Below are positions 10,803-30,031 of a stretch of DNA of 64,000 nt, in pieces. The stretch is from Spirodela intermedia (lineage: Eukaryota; Streptophyta; Magnoliopsida; Alismatales; Araceae). Both the position numbers and the translations under genes were made by a program. Location of the stretch: assembly GCA_902729315.2 (NCBI GenBank), contig LR746267.1, forward strand, positions 7,318,424-7,382,423. The letters run 5' to 3'. Position 1 is the stretch's first letter. Every line of letters starts with the position of its first letter. Below the pieces are notes generated by a model. It had not been told where the DNA came from and ran no database searches. It was given only the letters and a program-made list of their open reading frames with translations.

Positions 10803-13005
10803 GATCATGTCGGCAGTAAATTTTGGTACCAGACGATCTCAACGTGCATGATTAGGGTAGAAACCCTCGATTATCCAGCGGAAAGTACGAGTAATTCGAG
10901 GGAAGAAAACAGACGCTGGCGGGGAATTCATCAGGAAAACTCATTGCATTCGTACATACGACGACTAGATAGAAAGAGGGAGAAGATGCAGTGGCGGCGC
11001 AACCTACTGCGGGGTCTCTCGGAGAAGAGTAAGGGCGAACAGAGAGGCGGCTGGCGACGCAGCCCCTGGTGGCGAGCGTTCGAAGGGGAAAATAGCGAGA
11101 ACCGACGAAAAAGGCGGTGGTGATCTCGCAGCCGACGCGACTAAAGTAATGAAAAGCCCTCACGAGGGAAATCGCATTTGCCCCCCTAGATAAACCGAAT
11201 TACGATCCGATCCCCGTGGCCTTACCTCGAACCAGCGAACGGTCACAATTTTCCGATAGCGACGTCCAGACGGCCTTAAGATTGAGCGGGTACGATTAGC
11301 GTTCTCACCGACTGATAAAATACCCTTCTGGCAGTTCCACGCCAGATAGAGCGCCGCCGAGCCTTCTGGGCCGGGCAAGTCCAGCCCAGTGACACCAGAA
11401 ATGCACTATTTCTTTTTATTTTATTTTATTTATTATAAAAATTTATTTTTTATAAATGAATTTCATTACCATGAATGAGTGCTTATCGTCGTATTTTACG
11501 AGTTAATGATAATAAATATTTCTTAAATCAGAAATACTACGCGCCTTACATTACGCCGTTCGATCCAAACCAGAACCGATCGACCCAGATTCTTACACGG
11601 GGCGGCTTCTCGTACGCTGAGTTTCCCTACGTCGGTGGCGAGTCATACTTGAGGCAGACAGCAGTGGATGACGTGTTCCCATCCTGACTAAAACATCTAC
11701 TAACTGAATCAGCAGGATTGAGAGGGTTGGCCTACCGCATTGTCAAACGCCGCCCTGCCCCACGCCCTAACCCCAAATCTCCGGCGCTGCCCCTGTTCTC
11801 GGCCCCTCCATTCTCGCCGCCGCCGGCTGCCCAGCGCAGGAAGCTGAAGCATGGATCAGCCCACCATGGAGGCTCCTGATGTGGACGTCTTCTTCCTCCC
11901 CTACATGGTCCCAGGGCACTACAGGCCCATGGTGGGCATTGCCAAGCTCTTCGCCACGCGCGGCGCGAGGGCTAGCGTGGTCGCCGCCGCCACCGACCCC
12001 GCCGCCTTACGGCCTTTGCTGGACTGGACCGACCTCTCCGGCCGCTCTGTGCAGTTTATCCTCCTCCCTTCCTCATCCTCCTCGATGGCCGACCTTGGCG
12101 CGGTGCTGCGGGAGCCGCTCCGTCGTCTTCTCCGGGAGCAGCCGCCCGTCTGCCTGGTGTTCGACGCTTTCTTCCCGTGGGCGATCGACGTCGCGGAGGA
12201 GGTTGGCGTGCCGACGTTCACCTTCCACGGCAGCAGCTGCTTCACTTCCTGCTGCTACAAGATGCTCGGCCTCCATCCGCCACCTCCCCAGGCGGACCCC
12301 GTCGTGGTACCCGGCCTCCCTCACCGCGTGGAGCTGCTCAGGACCCAGTTGGCTGATTCGACGGTGCCGTTCATCGCCGCCATCTTTAGCAAAATCACCG
12401 AGTCCAAGTCCCGAAGCGACGGCATGCTGGTCAACAGCTTCTACGAGCTGGAGGCAGAGTACTTCGACACCACCCCCCAAGTCCAGGGGAAGAAGAGCGT
12501 CTGGCCCATCGGCCCGTTGTCGCTCCTCTCCGACGTCGCCGCCACCGCCGCCCGGGATGCCGGAGAAGACGCCGGCGGCTCCCTGAGATGGCTCGACGGG
12601 AAGAAACCCGGTTCCGTGGTGTACATCTGCTTCGGCTCCATGGCCCAGCTCTCCGGTGCCCAGCTGGGGGAGATCGGCGCGGCTCTAGAGACGATGGAGT
12701 GCCCCTTCATATGGGTGCTGAAGAGCCCACCGGAGGGGGGGCTTCTGGAGAAGGTGACGGCCGGCGGCAAAGAGAGCCGGGGAATACTGATCACCGGGTG
12801 GGCGCCACAGAATCTCATCCTGGGCCACGCTGCCGTGGGGGCCTTCATGACCCACTGCGGGTGGAACTCGTGCCTGGAGGCCGTCGCCGCCGGCGTGCCG
12901 ATGGTCACCTGGCCGCTCATGGCGGAGCAGTTCTTCAACGAGAAGCTGGTGACACAGGTGCTGGGGGCGGGCGTGGGGGTGGGATCCCGAGTGTGGACCA
13001 TGAAT
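10803..13005. repeat. Segmental duplication copy B (contains the intact UGT)
   Basis: Starts with the 45-bp BPA1-like fragment, then jumps to sequence matching 5134 onward and continues through UGT coding sequence to about codon 385. Compared with copy A it lacks about 500 bp; the junction at 10845-10848 falls at a shared TGC triplet. It keeps the open reading frame that copy A lost. Confidence 0.9.
10848..11850 (+). promoter_or_regulatory. Upstream region of the intact UGT
   Basis: About 1 kb of non-coding sequence shared with copy A. It includes an AT-rich patch at 11405-11470 and the degraded G-box site at 11596-11601. Promoter role is inferred from position; no clear TATA box was fixed. 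Confidence 0.4.
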
Positions 13006-13233
13006 GAGGAAGAAAGGGACCTCATTGGCAGGGAAGACATCCGCAGGGCGATTGCACGGGTGATCGACGGCGGCGAGGAGGCAGCTGCCCTCCGGAGAAG
13101 GGCAGCGGAGCTGGCGTCGTCAGCTCGGAAGGCCGTCGCCGAAGGTGGGTCCTCATACGAGAATGTGGGCTGCCTGATCGACCAGCTGCGACGGGGAGAG
13201 TGGTGCAAACTGGCGGCGGCGGCGGGACCGTAG
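11851..13233 (+). CDS. UDP-glycosyltransferase, UGT73-like (intact copy)
   Basis: Family 1 plant glycosyltransferase that moves sugar from UDP-sugar to small molecules in the cytosol. Single exon, 460 residues, the normal family length. The N-terminal acceptor domain starts VDVFFLPYMVPGHYRPM with the catalytic His at residue 23; the partner Asp is probably D105 in VFDAFFPW. The 44-residue sugar-donor (PSPG) box spans about 317-360, from WAPQNLILGH through THCGWNS to WPLMAEQ. Its last residue is Gln, as in many glucosyltransferases. FFNEKLV after the box is typical of UGT73 (group D). The ATG at 11851 is aligned with the lost start of copy A; a second ATG lies five codons in. Acceptor substrate cannot be read from sequence. 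It converges on the LRR-kinase gene, whose stop is about 260 bp away. Confidence 0.93.
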   Translation: MDQPTMEAPDVDVFFLPYMVPGHYRPMVGIAKLFATRGARASVVAAATDPAALRPLLDWTDLSGRSVQFILLPSSSSSMADLGAVLREPLRRLLREQPPVCLVFDAFFPWAIDVAEEVGVPTFTFHGSSCFTSCCYKMLGLHPPPPQADPVVVPGLPHRVELLRTQLADSTVPFIAAIFSKITESKSRSDGMLVNSFYELEAEYFDTTPQVQGKKSVWPIGPLSLLSDVAATAARDAGEDAGGSLRWLDGKKPGSVVYICFGSMAQLSGAQLGEIGAALETMECPFIWVLKSPPEGGLLEKVTAGGKESRGILITGWAPQNLILGHAAVGAFMTHCGWNSCLEAVAAGVPMVTWPLMAEQFFNEKLVTQVLGAGVGVGSRVWTMNEEERDLIGREDIRRAIARVIDGGEEAAALRRRAAELASSARKAVAEGGSSYENVGCLIDQLRRGEWCKLAAAAGP

Positions 13234-13492
13234 ACGACGGTGGCGGCGGACTGAAATGGGTGTTGTTAGAACGCTCTTTCTTCCACAGTCAGCTGTTCAT
13301 CAAAGAACGCGATGTTATCAGTCTTATTCGAGCTCCTTGGGAGGAACCCATTGCGGGGCCGCGTACCCGAGGAACCACAACTAACTAATATCAATCAATC
13401 AATGGATCAACTAACTGTTTTACACGAGAACGAGAGCTCTGCGGAGAAAGATTCGACTCCTCTACTTTCACATGTACAGCACACCTCTCAAA

Positions 13493-16400
13493 TCAAATCA
13501 CTATAGAACAGAGATCCTCGAACACCGTTCTCATGCTGGGTCTCTCATTTACAGGCAGAATACAGCGGAGAGACACGGCCAAGAGCTCGTCCATTGCCTT
13601 GGGGAGGTTCTCCTCATGGACGGCGATGTCCCTGTCGAAGCATTCTGCTCCCCGCCCCTCCCGCACGCACATCCGCACCCAGTCGGTGAGATCGACGGCG
13701 CCGGACTGGCCGGAAATTATGTCACCGGCGCTCCTCCTGGTCAGCAGCTCCATCATTATCACCCCGAAGGCGTAAACGTCGGCCTTCACCGTCGGGAACG
13801 GCCGGCTCGAGCCAGCTAGCTCAGGGGCGGCGTACCCGAGGGCTCCCAGATTGAGCATCTGCTCGCTGATGCCGTTGGGGGTCATGAGGCGATGCAGGCA
13901 GTAGTCGGTCAGCTGGGCAGTGAGATCAGGTCCATTTAAGAGTATGTTGGCCGGCTTCAGGTTGCCATGGGGCAGGCCCCTGTCATGGTGAAGATGCACC
14001 AGGCCCCGGGCAATGTCGATGGTGATCTTGAGCCGCTGGGTCAGTGACAGGGGGGAATGCCTTCTTGGGGTAGATTCTGCGGAGTGAGCGCCCATTAGGC
14101 CTCCATCAGCGAAACCAAGGTAGATTATGCAGAGCTAGTTATATCGAACGAATAAAAGATTGACATGAGCTGATTCATTGCTCTCTGAATCATGCCCTGT
14201 ACTCTGTCACCTACAGATTATGTAGAGGACGATCAAATGATCATAAAGTATGAAGAAAAGTAGAGATATGTAGGAAGAAAAGCCTTATCCATGACATGGT
14301 GCATAGAACAGCCATCAACTCAATTCTCACGGCTTGCATCGAACGGCTCTTCTGAAGAAACAAATTGGTTCAGGCTTTTATTAACCCACACTTCTCATCC
14401 TGTTGGCCCACTCTTTCATTGGTTTTCTCACCATGGCAGCTACTGCCTCTTCACATCTGGCGGCCACAGACGACAGGCAAACCTGCACACTCTGTGACTT
14501 AAAATGCCAAGACTGTTATCAGATGGCATACCTTGAGTAAAATCGTTCGTCAGCGGTCCAATTTGCGTTGACACACTTTAAGTCAGCCAAAGCCAACTTT
14601 CCCATAGTTGGACAGAGGCTTCCCAAGATTGAACTGCCTATAAACTGAGTGACCCAATACGAGACCAGTTCTACTCACCAGTGATGCAAGAAAGGGGAGG
14701 GATGTGCGAGTCATTGTGATCTGTCTTGAGGTGATTAGGGCATCGAAAATGTAATACAACAATTGGCTCACAAGGTATGCATATAAAATACACTTACTAG
14801 AAGAAACAACATGAGCACTTATTAAGAGGGTCTTATATTAGATAAAATTTAGCTTTTCTATATTCTGTGTCCCAATACCATCCCCAGTTAAATATCACCA
14901 ATGGTTGAGGCAGATGAGGAAGGCACACTCAGCAAGACTCTACCAGTGACTTCTGAGCCAACACACCAGACCACATTAATCCAACAAAAAATGTCCAAAA
15001 TATCTGTGGGCATCAGGCGATGGGTATCAAGCTGCAGAATCAATTCGTTGTCCCAGTATCCAAGGAATAACTGAGCTAGAGAAAAACGGTATTGTGGAGC
15101 AAAATGGCCTTACCAGTGGACGTGCCAGACACAGCGGAAAGGTTCTTGGAGGTTTAGTGAGCAAGGTGGGAGGAGAGAGAAGGGAAAGGGGGTGAGCAAT
15201 GCATATCAAATCTTATCATCCGTGTCCGTCGACTGAGAAAAGCTTAAGAACAACACAATCCTTAAAAAAGGAAACGACTGTACGAAGACAGCTGTGTAGC
15301 GTATGATCCAAAGGCTTGCATAAGGAGAGTGGAGAAAGTGAGAAGCAGTTGACCAAACAGAAACATCAGTAGGACAATATAATGCTCTGAACCAGTTCCA
15401 CAATGCAGCATCTATAATCAAAGAACGGCATAATTTCTAGCAACTAGAAATAAGAGGAAAATGTAATGTCGCGAATTCCATCATGTAAACAGTTAACTGA
15501 AGATGCTCAACAAATTACATGAAATGACGCCTGAAAAAAATATAGTTCAAGTTCATACCATGAAGATGGAGTGCCAAGCTATCTCCATTAATATAATCTG
15601 ATAGAATTAGACGCTCCTGTTCCCTTGGTCCCCAATAATAGCTCCGCAAGGGAACTATGTTCTGGTGTCGAATAGATCCAATCTTTTTCACCTCTTTGGA
15701 GAACTCCTTTTTACGTCTTACAAGACCAACTCTCAACCACTTAACCGTCAATGTGTGGCCAGTATCCATGGTTGCTTTGTATGAAGTTCCATGGCTGCTT
15801 CTACCAAGTACTTCTGCTGGGGCGCGAGACAAATCCTCTGCAGTAAATGTCAACGAATTATCCAAGAAAAACAATTCTCCAGCAAGTCGATCAGGTGAAT
15901 AGACGTCTAACACTACAGGTTGGTCAGCAAAGTCTATGTTTCTAATAGAATGTGGTGAAGATGTCAACGGAGAACCGGGGGATGCTTTCAATCCACCAGT
16001 TGGAGAGCATCCATCCTGCACAGGCTCAAACCCAATTTCTCTTGAATTAGAGAAACCTCTTTCAACTGTCCCAGTTGCCATTTCTTTCTGTGCAGGCAAT
16101 GCCCTCGATGCTGAAGTCAATAATTGATCATTGGAAAAACTCACTGAATTTTGCACTGCATCACTTTTGTGGAACCTGAAAATATTAGATGGAGAAAATC
16201 TTGCCAATTTTACCTCTCTCCCTGATGCATACTCTCTGAACCCATTTTTTCCACACAGCTCTTGAGTCGCTATCATATAAACAGCCATAAAGATAAAGAA
16301 AATCAACACAACAGCTCCAATGGAACCAACAATAATTGCAACTAGAATTCTAGATTTCATCTGTCGATGTTCCGAGTGACCTCCAATGACCCCTGACCCA

Positions 16401-17512
16401 GTCTCTGGGTAAGATGGCCGACCAGGTAAGACTAGTAAAGCATTTCCCGGATGAAATGAGTCATCATCAAACTTCCTCAGGTGTTCAGGAACAAGACCTG
16501 AAAGATCATTGTAGGCAACATCGAATTTCTTTAGATTGATTTGAGGAAAATCCGGGATCTTACCCTTGAAGTCATTCATAGACAGGTCAAGAACTTCCAA
16601 ATCATTAAGGCTGGCTAGTTCAACTGGAATCTCCCCAGAAAAGGAATTTTTTCCAAGGTCAAGATATTTAAGCTTCTGCAACTCAGCAATTTCAGGAGGC
16701 AATGAACCAGAGAGAGAGTTATCAGACAAATCCAAAAACTCCATTGGTAAAAGAGATGGTACAGCTAGTGATTCAGTTGAATGAGGAGCTTGAATTGGTA
16801 GGTTTCCCGTAAATTGATTCGCTGAAAGATTCAAATATGTTAAGGACAATGATATCAAAAGGCTAGGAAAGAGAGTCCCTGTGAGCTTGTTTAGACTAAG
16901 GTCAACAACAGACAACTGATGGCCAAGTTCTAACACGGAAGGAAGAGATCCAACCAAAGAGTTATTTCTCATCTTCAAAGAAGTCAAGCCTTGAAACTGA
17001 AAAGTATTATTTGGTATGTTTCCTGACAACATATTTGAACTCAAGTCAACAACTTCTATCGTAGATCCCCAATTCTCCATCCAAGACAAATCACCAGACA
17101 ACAGGTTCATACTCAAATCCACTATTTTGCAGCTGCCAATAACTGCGGGTAACGAACCAGATAATGCATTCGATGAAAGGTTCAAAACTTTCAAAGAGGT
17201 AGAGTTAATAGCAAAAATTTGACCTGTGTAAGAAAAGACGATGAAAGTATTAAAGTTAGGGCCATAAAAAATCAGAAAATAATATCTGCCATAATTAAAA
17301 AAATCATTTAAGGTTAGGGTGAGGAAAAGATAATGAACTTCCAAATCCAACCAAGGAAGAAAAACACATCAGTGACAAACAGTCATAGATGTAGCATGAC
17401 ACAAAGTTGGGGATGAAGTGCCATTATTAACATTTAATAGACAGAAAGTAGGAACTCCGAGTTTTTTTAGCATTAAAACGAGTCATTCACGTACCAGATA
17501 TCAAATATATAC

Positions 17513-17549
<37 letters not shown>

Positions 17550-19024
17550 AAGAGAAATGAGTATTTAACTAGATTCATACCCATAAAAAGCACAATCGAT
17601 TTGATCTCAAAATGTCACACAAAATATCCAGGATACTATTCCTTTTAAAGCACAAGGAATTAAACTGCATATGGTTTTTGACATAAAAGTCTGGAGTGGA
17701 AGGAACTCCACCGCCCCTAATATGGTAGACTCGCCCAACTATGACAAATACAATAGACCATCTGGAAGAAATCTAAAGAACACTGTCATCAACTATCATA
17801 AATTCAATTCCGAACTCGATATGATAGGTACCAATCCGCTGTTTCCTTTTAAACTGATTTACCTCGGTAAAGAACAATAAATTGAAAAGAAGAAACCATG
17901 AAATCATCCGGGGCAAGTGTGCAATTTTATGAAGCATAAATATCTAACATAGAAGTCAAGAACCAATTGAGAACCCCAACATGTTCGCTGCATTGATAAT
18001 TCTGAAACCTCGTTTCGAGGTATCAAATATACAATCGATTCTGAGATAAAAGGGAAACAGAATACCATTGAAGTAACTTACCAGTAAATCCATTTCCACT
18101 CAGGTCAAGCTCCAACAAGGCTATTGAGCTCCCAAAGAGCCCTGCTTGGAGAGGGCCGAATAACTGGTTATTTCCTGCCCGTAGAACCCTCAAATTGGGC
18201 AAGACATCAAATGACGGGAGCTCGCCATTCAGCTGGTTATAACTGACGTCCAAAATTTCCAAATTTTTGAACAAAGGAAGAGTGGCATTGGTAAAGAATG
18301 CCCCACTGATCTTGTTGTAACTCACATTAATAGTCTTCGCCGTGTTTGCCAAACTCGAGAGATTTTCGGTTTCCATCGTCAACATACCGTGGAATATGTT
18401 GTTACTCAGATCAAGGTGTTCTACGTTCCGTAGCTCTGAGAATATGTCCCCAACATCACCCCTCAGGCTGTTCTGGCTCACATCCAGAACCCTTAGCTGC
18501 TGCAGATTCCTCATTCCACCAGGGAACCCCCCCGTGAAGCCATTCCGCGAAAGATTTAGGTACACGAGGCCCCAGAGTTCTGTGATCCTCCGCGGAACAG
18601 GGCCGTAGAACCGGTTCCCCGACAGATCCAGGTGTTGCAGAGACGCCATTGACCCAACCGTCGGGACGAGCCTGCCAGTCAAGTTATTTCCCGACAGGCT
18701 GAGGTTGCGGAGGGACCGCATTCCAACGAGAGTAGAGAACTTGAGGTCGCCACTGAGGCCGATGCCGTCCAGAGCCACACCAACCACGACCCCATTCCCC
18801 TCGCACATTACACCATGCCAGGAGCTGGGGCAGCCATCCGGCTCCAATGGCGACGATTCGTTCCACGACCCGAGGACCAGGCCCGAGGGATCGTCTCGGA
18901 TGCCTTTCTTGAACTCGAGCAGAGATCGGACGTCGTCGTTTTCCCCGGTAGAGAGCGGCGGCTGCTGCGCCACGGTGGAGTAGATCAGCAAGGGAAACAC
19001 CAGAAAATGGAGACGGAGGGCCAT
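13493..19024 (-). CDS. LRR receptor-like pseudokinase, At5g10020 type
   Basis: Plasma-membrane leucine-rich-repeat receptor with a probably inactive kinase domain. Three exons on the minus strand, 19024-18082, 17223-15559 and 14076-13493, join in phase to 1063 residues. Signal peptide MALRLHFLVFPLLIY, LRR cap (LLEFKKGIRDDP, CPSSWHGVMC), many LRRs to about residue 590, one membrane helix near 606-630 (ILVAIIVGSIGAVVLIFF), a Ser-rich juxtamembrane part with SPDRLAGELFFLD, then kinase from about 773. The VIK-type Lys is kept (TVKWLR), but the HRD loop reads PHGNLKPAN and DFG reads TDYC, so catalysis is unlikely. These changes are family-wide, not local damage. An in-frame ATG upstream at 19363 would translate a GA repeat and is rejected. 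The last intron (1482 bp) carries inverted arm 2. Confidence 0.92.
14527..15490 (-). repeat. Inverted repeat arm 2, inside the last LRR-kinase intron
   Basis: Reverse-complement partner of 9590-10530. It fills about two thirds of the intron 14077-15558 and leaves both splice sites untouched. Because the kinase gene is on the minus strand, its pre-mRNA carries the same strand sense as arm 1 on the plus strand. Open frames inside (for example 14583-14771) are not conserved between the two copies and are not called. Confidence 0.85.
17505..17555. repeat. Compound (TA)n-(GA)n microsatellite
   Basis: An alternating TA tract runs into a GA tract inside the first intron of the LRR-kinase gene. Likely length-polymorphic. 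Confidence 0.9.
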
Positions 19025-19256
19025 CCCTACCCTCCCACCCCTCTGTACGGCCCTCTCTCTACCACCTGCCGCAACCGGCCATGGGCATTGGCGAAGAATC
19101 TCCACAAACTTGATGAGGAATCGGGTGGGGAAGAAGGCGAGGTCGAAGAAAAATGGGGATGAGAAAGTTAGGGTTCTTATTGTAAGCTGCTGTGGCGAAC
19201 GTGGTCGACGGAAGAAGGAAGTTTTCGTTATGCTCTCTCTGGACTGCAGAGGGAGT

Positions 19257-19260
<4 letters not shown>

Positions 19261-19304
<44 letters not shown>
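19261..19304. repeat. (AG)22-type microsatellite upstream of the LRR-kinase start
   Basis: Uninterrupted AG repeat about 240 bp before the ATG, reading as CT in the sense of the gene. Possible GAGA-type element. Confidence 0.9.
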
Positions 19305-19307
<3 letters not shown>

Positions 19308-20078
19308 AACACCCTGTAAAGGACACGGGAGGCTGGACTGACGAGGAGGTATGCGGGACCCACAATAACACGTCACCCACATGTTTGCCCCGGTGTGCGC
19401 CCCTGAACTTTCGGTTTTGGCGTGTAAAAAAATAACAGTACAACAATGAAAATTAATATTATGAGGTAATTTATTTATGAGAAATCTACGGGTCCAGATA
19501 GATCGGAGCTGTCCGCGCCCTCTTGGAGGGTCTCGATTGCGTTTCAGAGGTCCACATCAGCAGGCGGCACGTGCTCGCCCCTTCGCTGCCGCGTGCAGAC
19601 TCTGAAGATGCCATTCCCTCCCCGTCCTGTTCCGGCACCTGCCAGCACGCGTTATATATTTTTATTATTTTTCTCCGTTATTCCAAATAGTCCACATTTA
19701 TGGCCAATATAATTTTCTTTTTGTTCTACCAGAAATTACCCATAAATAAAAAATGAGAAAATATAATGAACCGGGCATTCATTGAATGGCGTGCCTTTTT
19801 CCAGATAATTAAACCTATTTTATCAAAGTATCAAACCAATATCTGTTTCGAGCTTATTATTATTAAATTATCCACTTTTTAGCATGAAAACAAAGAACCC
19901 ACTTGCCACACCAAGAACCCCTAGAAAACAGGATCTTCTTCTCCGAGATAAGGGTGGATAGAGATAGATAGAGAGACAGAGAGAGTGGCCCTTAGATCTG
20001 ATCTCTGCAAATGGCAACTGTTGCCGCAGTAGATCTCCCTCAGCTCTAGAGAGAGAGAAGAGAGAGAGAAGAGAGAGG

Positions 20079-20113
<35 letters not shown>

Positions 20114-20271
20114 GAGGGGCCTGGCGCTGCCTGGGTGCTCCTCATTCATGGCGAGGATGGATCCAAGAGAATTCAAGTCCGATGGCCGTTGCGACCATCT
20201 GTACTTCACAAGCTTCGGGGGAGTTGGGCTTTCACTGCGGGGGGAGGGGAAGAGAGGGTAAGTGAGGAGGC

Positions 20272-20301
20272 GGGGCGCGGGGGGGGGGCGGGGTGGGGAG
20301 G
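20272..20301 (+). other. G-rich block with quadruplex potential
   Basis: Four or more G-runs separated by one to three bases (GGGG-C-G-C-GGGG..., then GGGG-T-GGGG). A G-quadruplex is possible on the plus strand; nothing shows that it forms. Confidence 0.5.
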
Positions 20302-20576
20302 TCTCCAGCATCTACGACAATACATTAATGGCACTGTGGTTGGGGGGCGGAGGAGCCCCGTGAAAAGGACGGCGGATGCGGTAGCGGGGGCCAGTGGGTT
20401 GACCTGGGGGAGGAAAAGGAGCGAGGGAGGTGCGTGCCCGGCAGGTCCCGCCGGAGGGGATGCGGTGTAGTCTTGTGTGTTGGGAATGGTGGGGAGAGAG
20501 CTCTGCGTGGGCCTGCCAGCTGCAAACAATTAATGACACGCATACACAGAAACATACACACGGACTCTCCCTCTCC

Positions 20577-20607
<31 letters not shown>

Positions 20608-21108
20608 CCAAAGTCCCAAAGCACAGAGAGACAGAGCGAGCTTAATCCACGGCGGAGCATCGAGCCTTTCCTGTCTCCTCCATTTACGTCGTTCTTGCCC
20701 ACGAAAAGCTTATTCTTTCCGAACACTAGGGCCGCCTCCAGATTGTCCCAAATTCCCCTCTCTCTCTCTCCCTCCCTCCCTCCTTCTGTGTAGATCAGCA
20801 TCAGTGCCTGTGTAAATCCAAAATGAAAGGCCGAACTGGAGCCCATATCGAGCGACCAATTTACCCCACCACGCAGGGAACACGAGAGACAAGAGTACTG
20901 CCACGTAGACCAAATCTTGCACTGTCGGATGCCTCGTGGCGGCATCTCAACGGTCATCTTCTACAATCTGGGCAAACCCTAGAGAGATGAAGAAGGGGGG
21001 GAGGTGGGGGAATTAACAGACCGCCTCTCTTGTCCGGCCACGTCGTCTACATATGTACAGAGAGAGAGAGAGAGAGCAGTGACGGCCGAGTCGAGGGCTC
21101 GCTCTCCT

Positions 21109-29396
<8,288 letters not shown>

Positions 29397-30031
29397 CTTC
29401 CTCGTGTTCGCCGAGAAGGGAGACACCGTTCCCCAGTCGATATAGCCCTTCCGACTTGATTAGGCCCGAGCCACCTTTGCGTCAGGCCCACAGTCAATCA
29501 GGCCCGCCCAAATTATATTACGTATTTTGATAAATATCAATAATTCGAATTTTGCTAGTTATTTAAATATTTAGTTATTATTTACCATTGTATTTCCTGA
29601 GTTTTTTAATATCAGCTGGAATTTCCTGCCACCTTATTCAGATAAATAGTCCCCCCAAGCGTTGACCTCGCAACACCAGATAGCGTCACATTAGAGCTTG
29701 TGGTTCTACAGTTGACTTTTATCCATGCTCGGTACGTATCATTTAAACCGTATAATTACTTCGTCAGATTCTTTTTTTTTTAAAATAAATTTAACTGGCA
29801 CTTCACATGCATGCATCTGTCTGATCCTGAACACCTAACAGGCGAGAATTTACAAGGTGCAAAGAAAGAAATCAGAGCGATGGATTGAAGGTGATTTGGG
29901 TTCATTTTGATCTTGCTTTTCAGAATATGGACAGATGGGCGGAGACTTCGGCGATGTGATCGGCGACGAGGAGACGAGGGATGAGATGATTAATGGAGGA
30001 GAGGCGAAGGGGAAGTCAACGCCGGGAGTCA
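29397..30031. other. Intergenic between HAM promoter and FAD-enzyme 3' end
   Basis: Promoter side of HAM. AT-rich, with a poly-T/A run near 29770; no gene or repeat recognised. Confidence 0.5.

Larger units (their letters stand above)
19025..21108. other. Intergenic: LRR-kinase promoter and HAM 3' side
   Basis: No gene seen. Holds (AG)n at 19261-19304 (in the kinase leader or promoter), GA tracts at 20047-20110, a G-rich block at 20272-20301, CT at 20583-20608 and 20758-20785, and GA at 21059-21077. AT-rich between 19440 and 19870. Open frames on both strands here (up to 210 codons) are low-complexity products of the GA/CT and G-rich tracts. Confidence 0.6.

Noticed and set aside
19025-19363. 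Upstream in-frame start (19363) for the LRR kinase, adding about 113 residues
   Set aside because: The extension would translate the AG microsatellite into a Ser/Leu run. The ATG at 19024 begins a normal signal peptide.
20135-20957. Overlapping open frames of 100-210 codons on both strands
   Set aside because: They arise from G-rich and CT-rich sequence and carry no recognisable family features.
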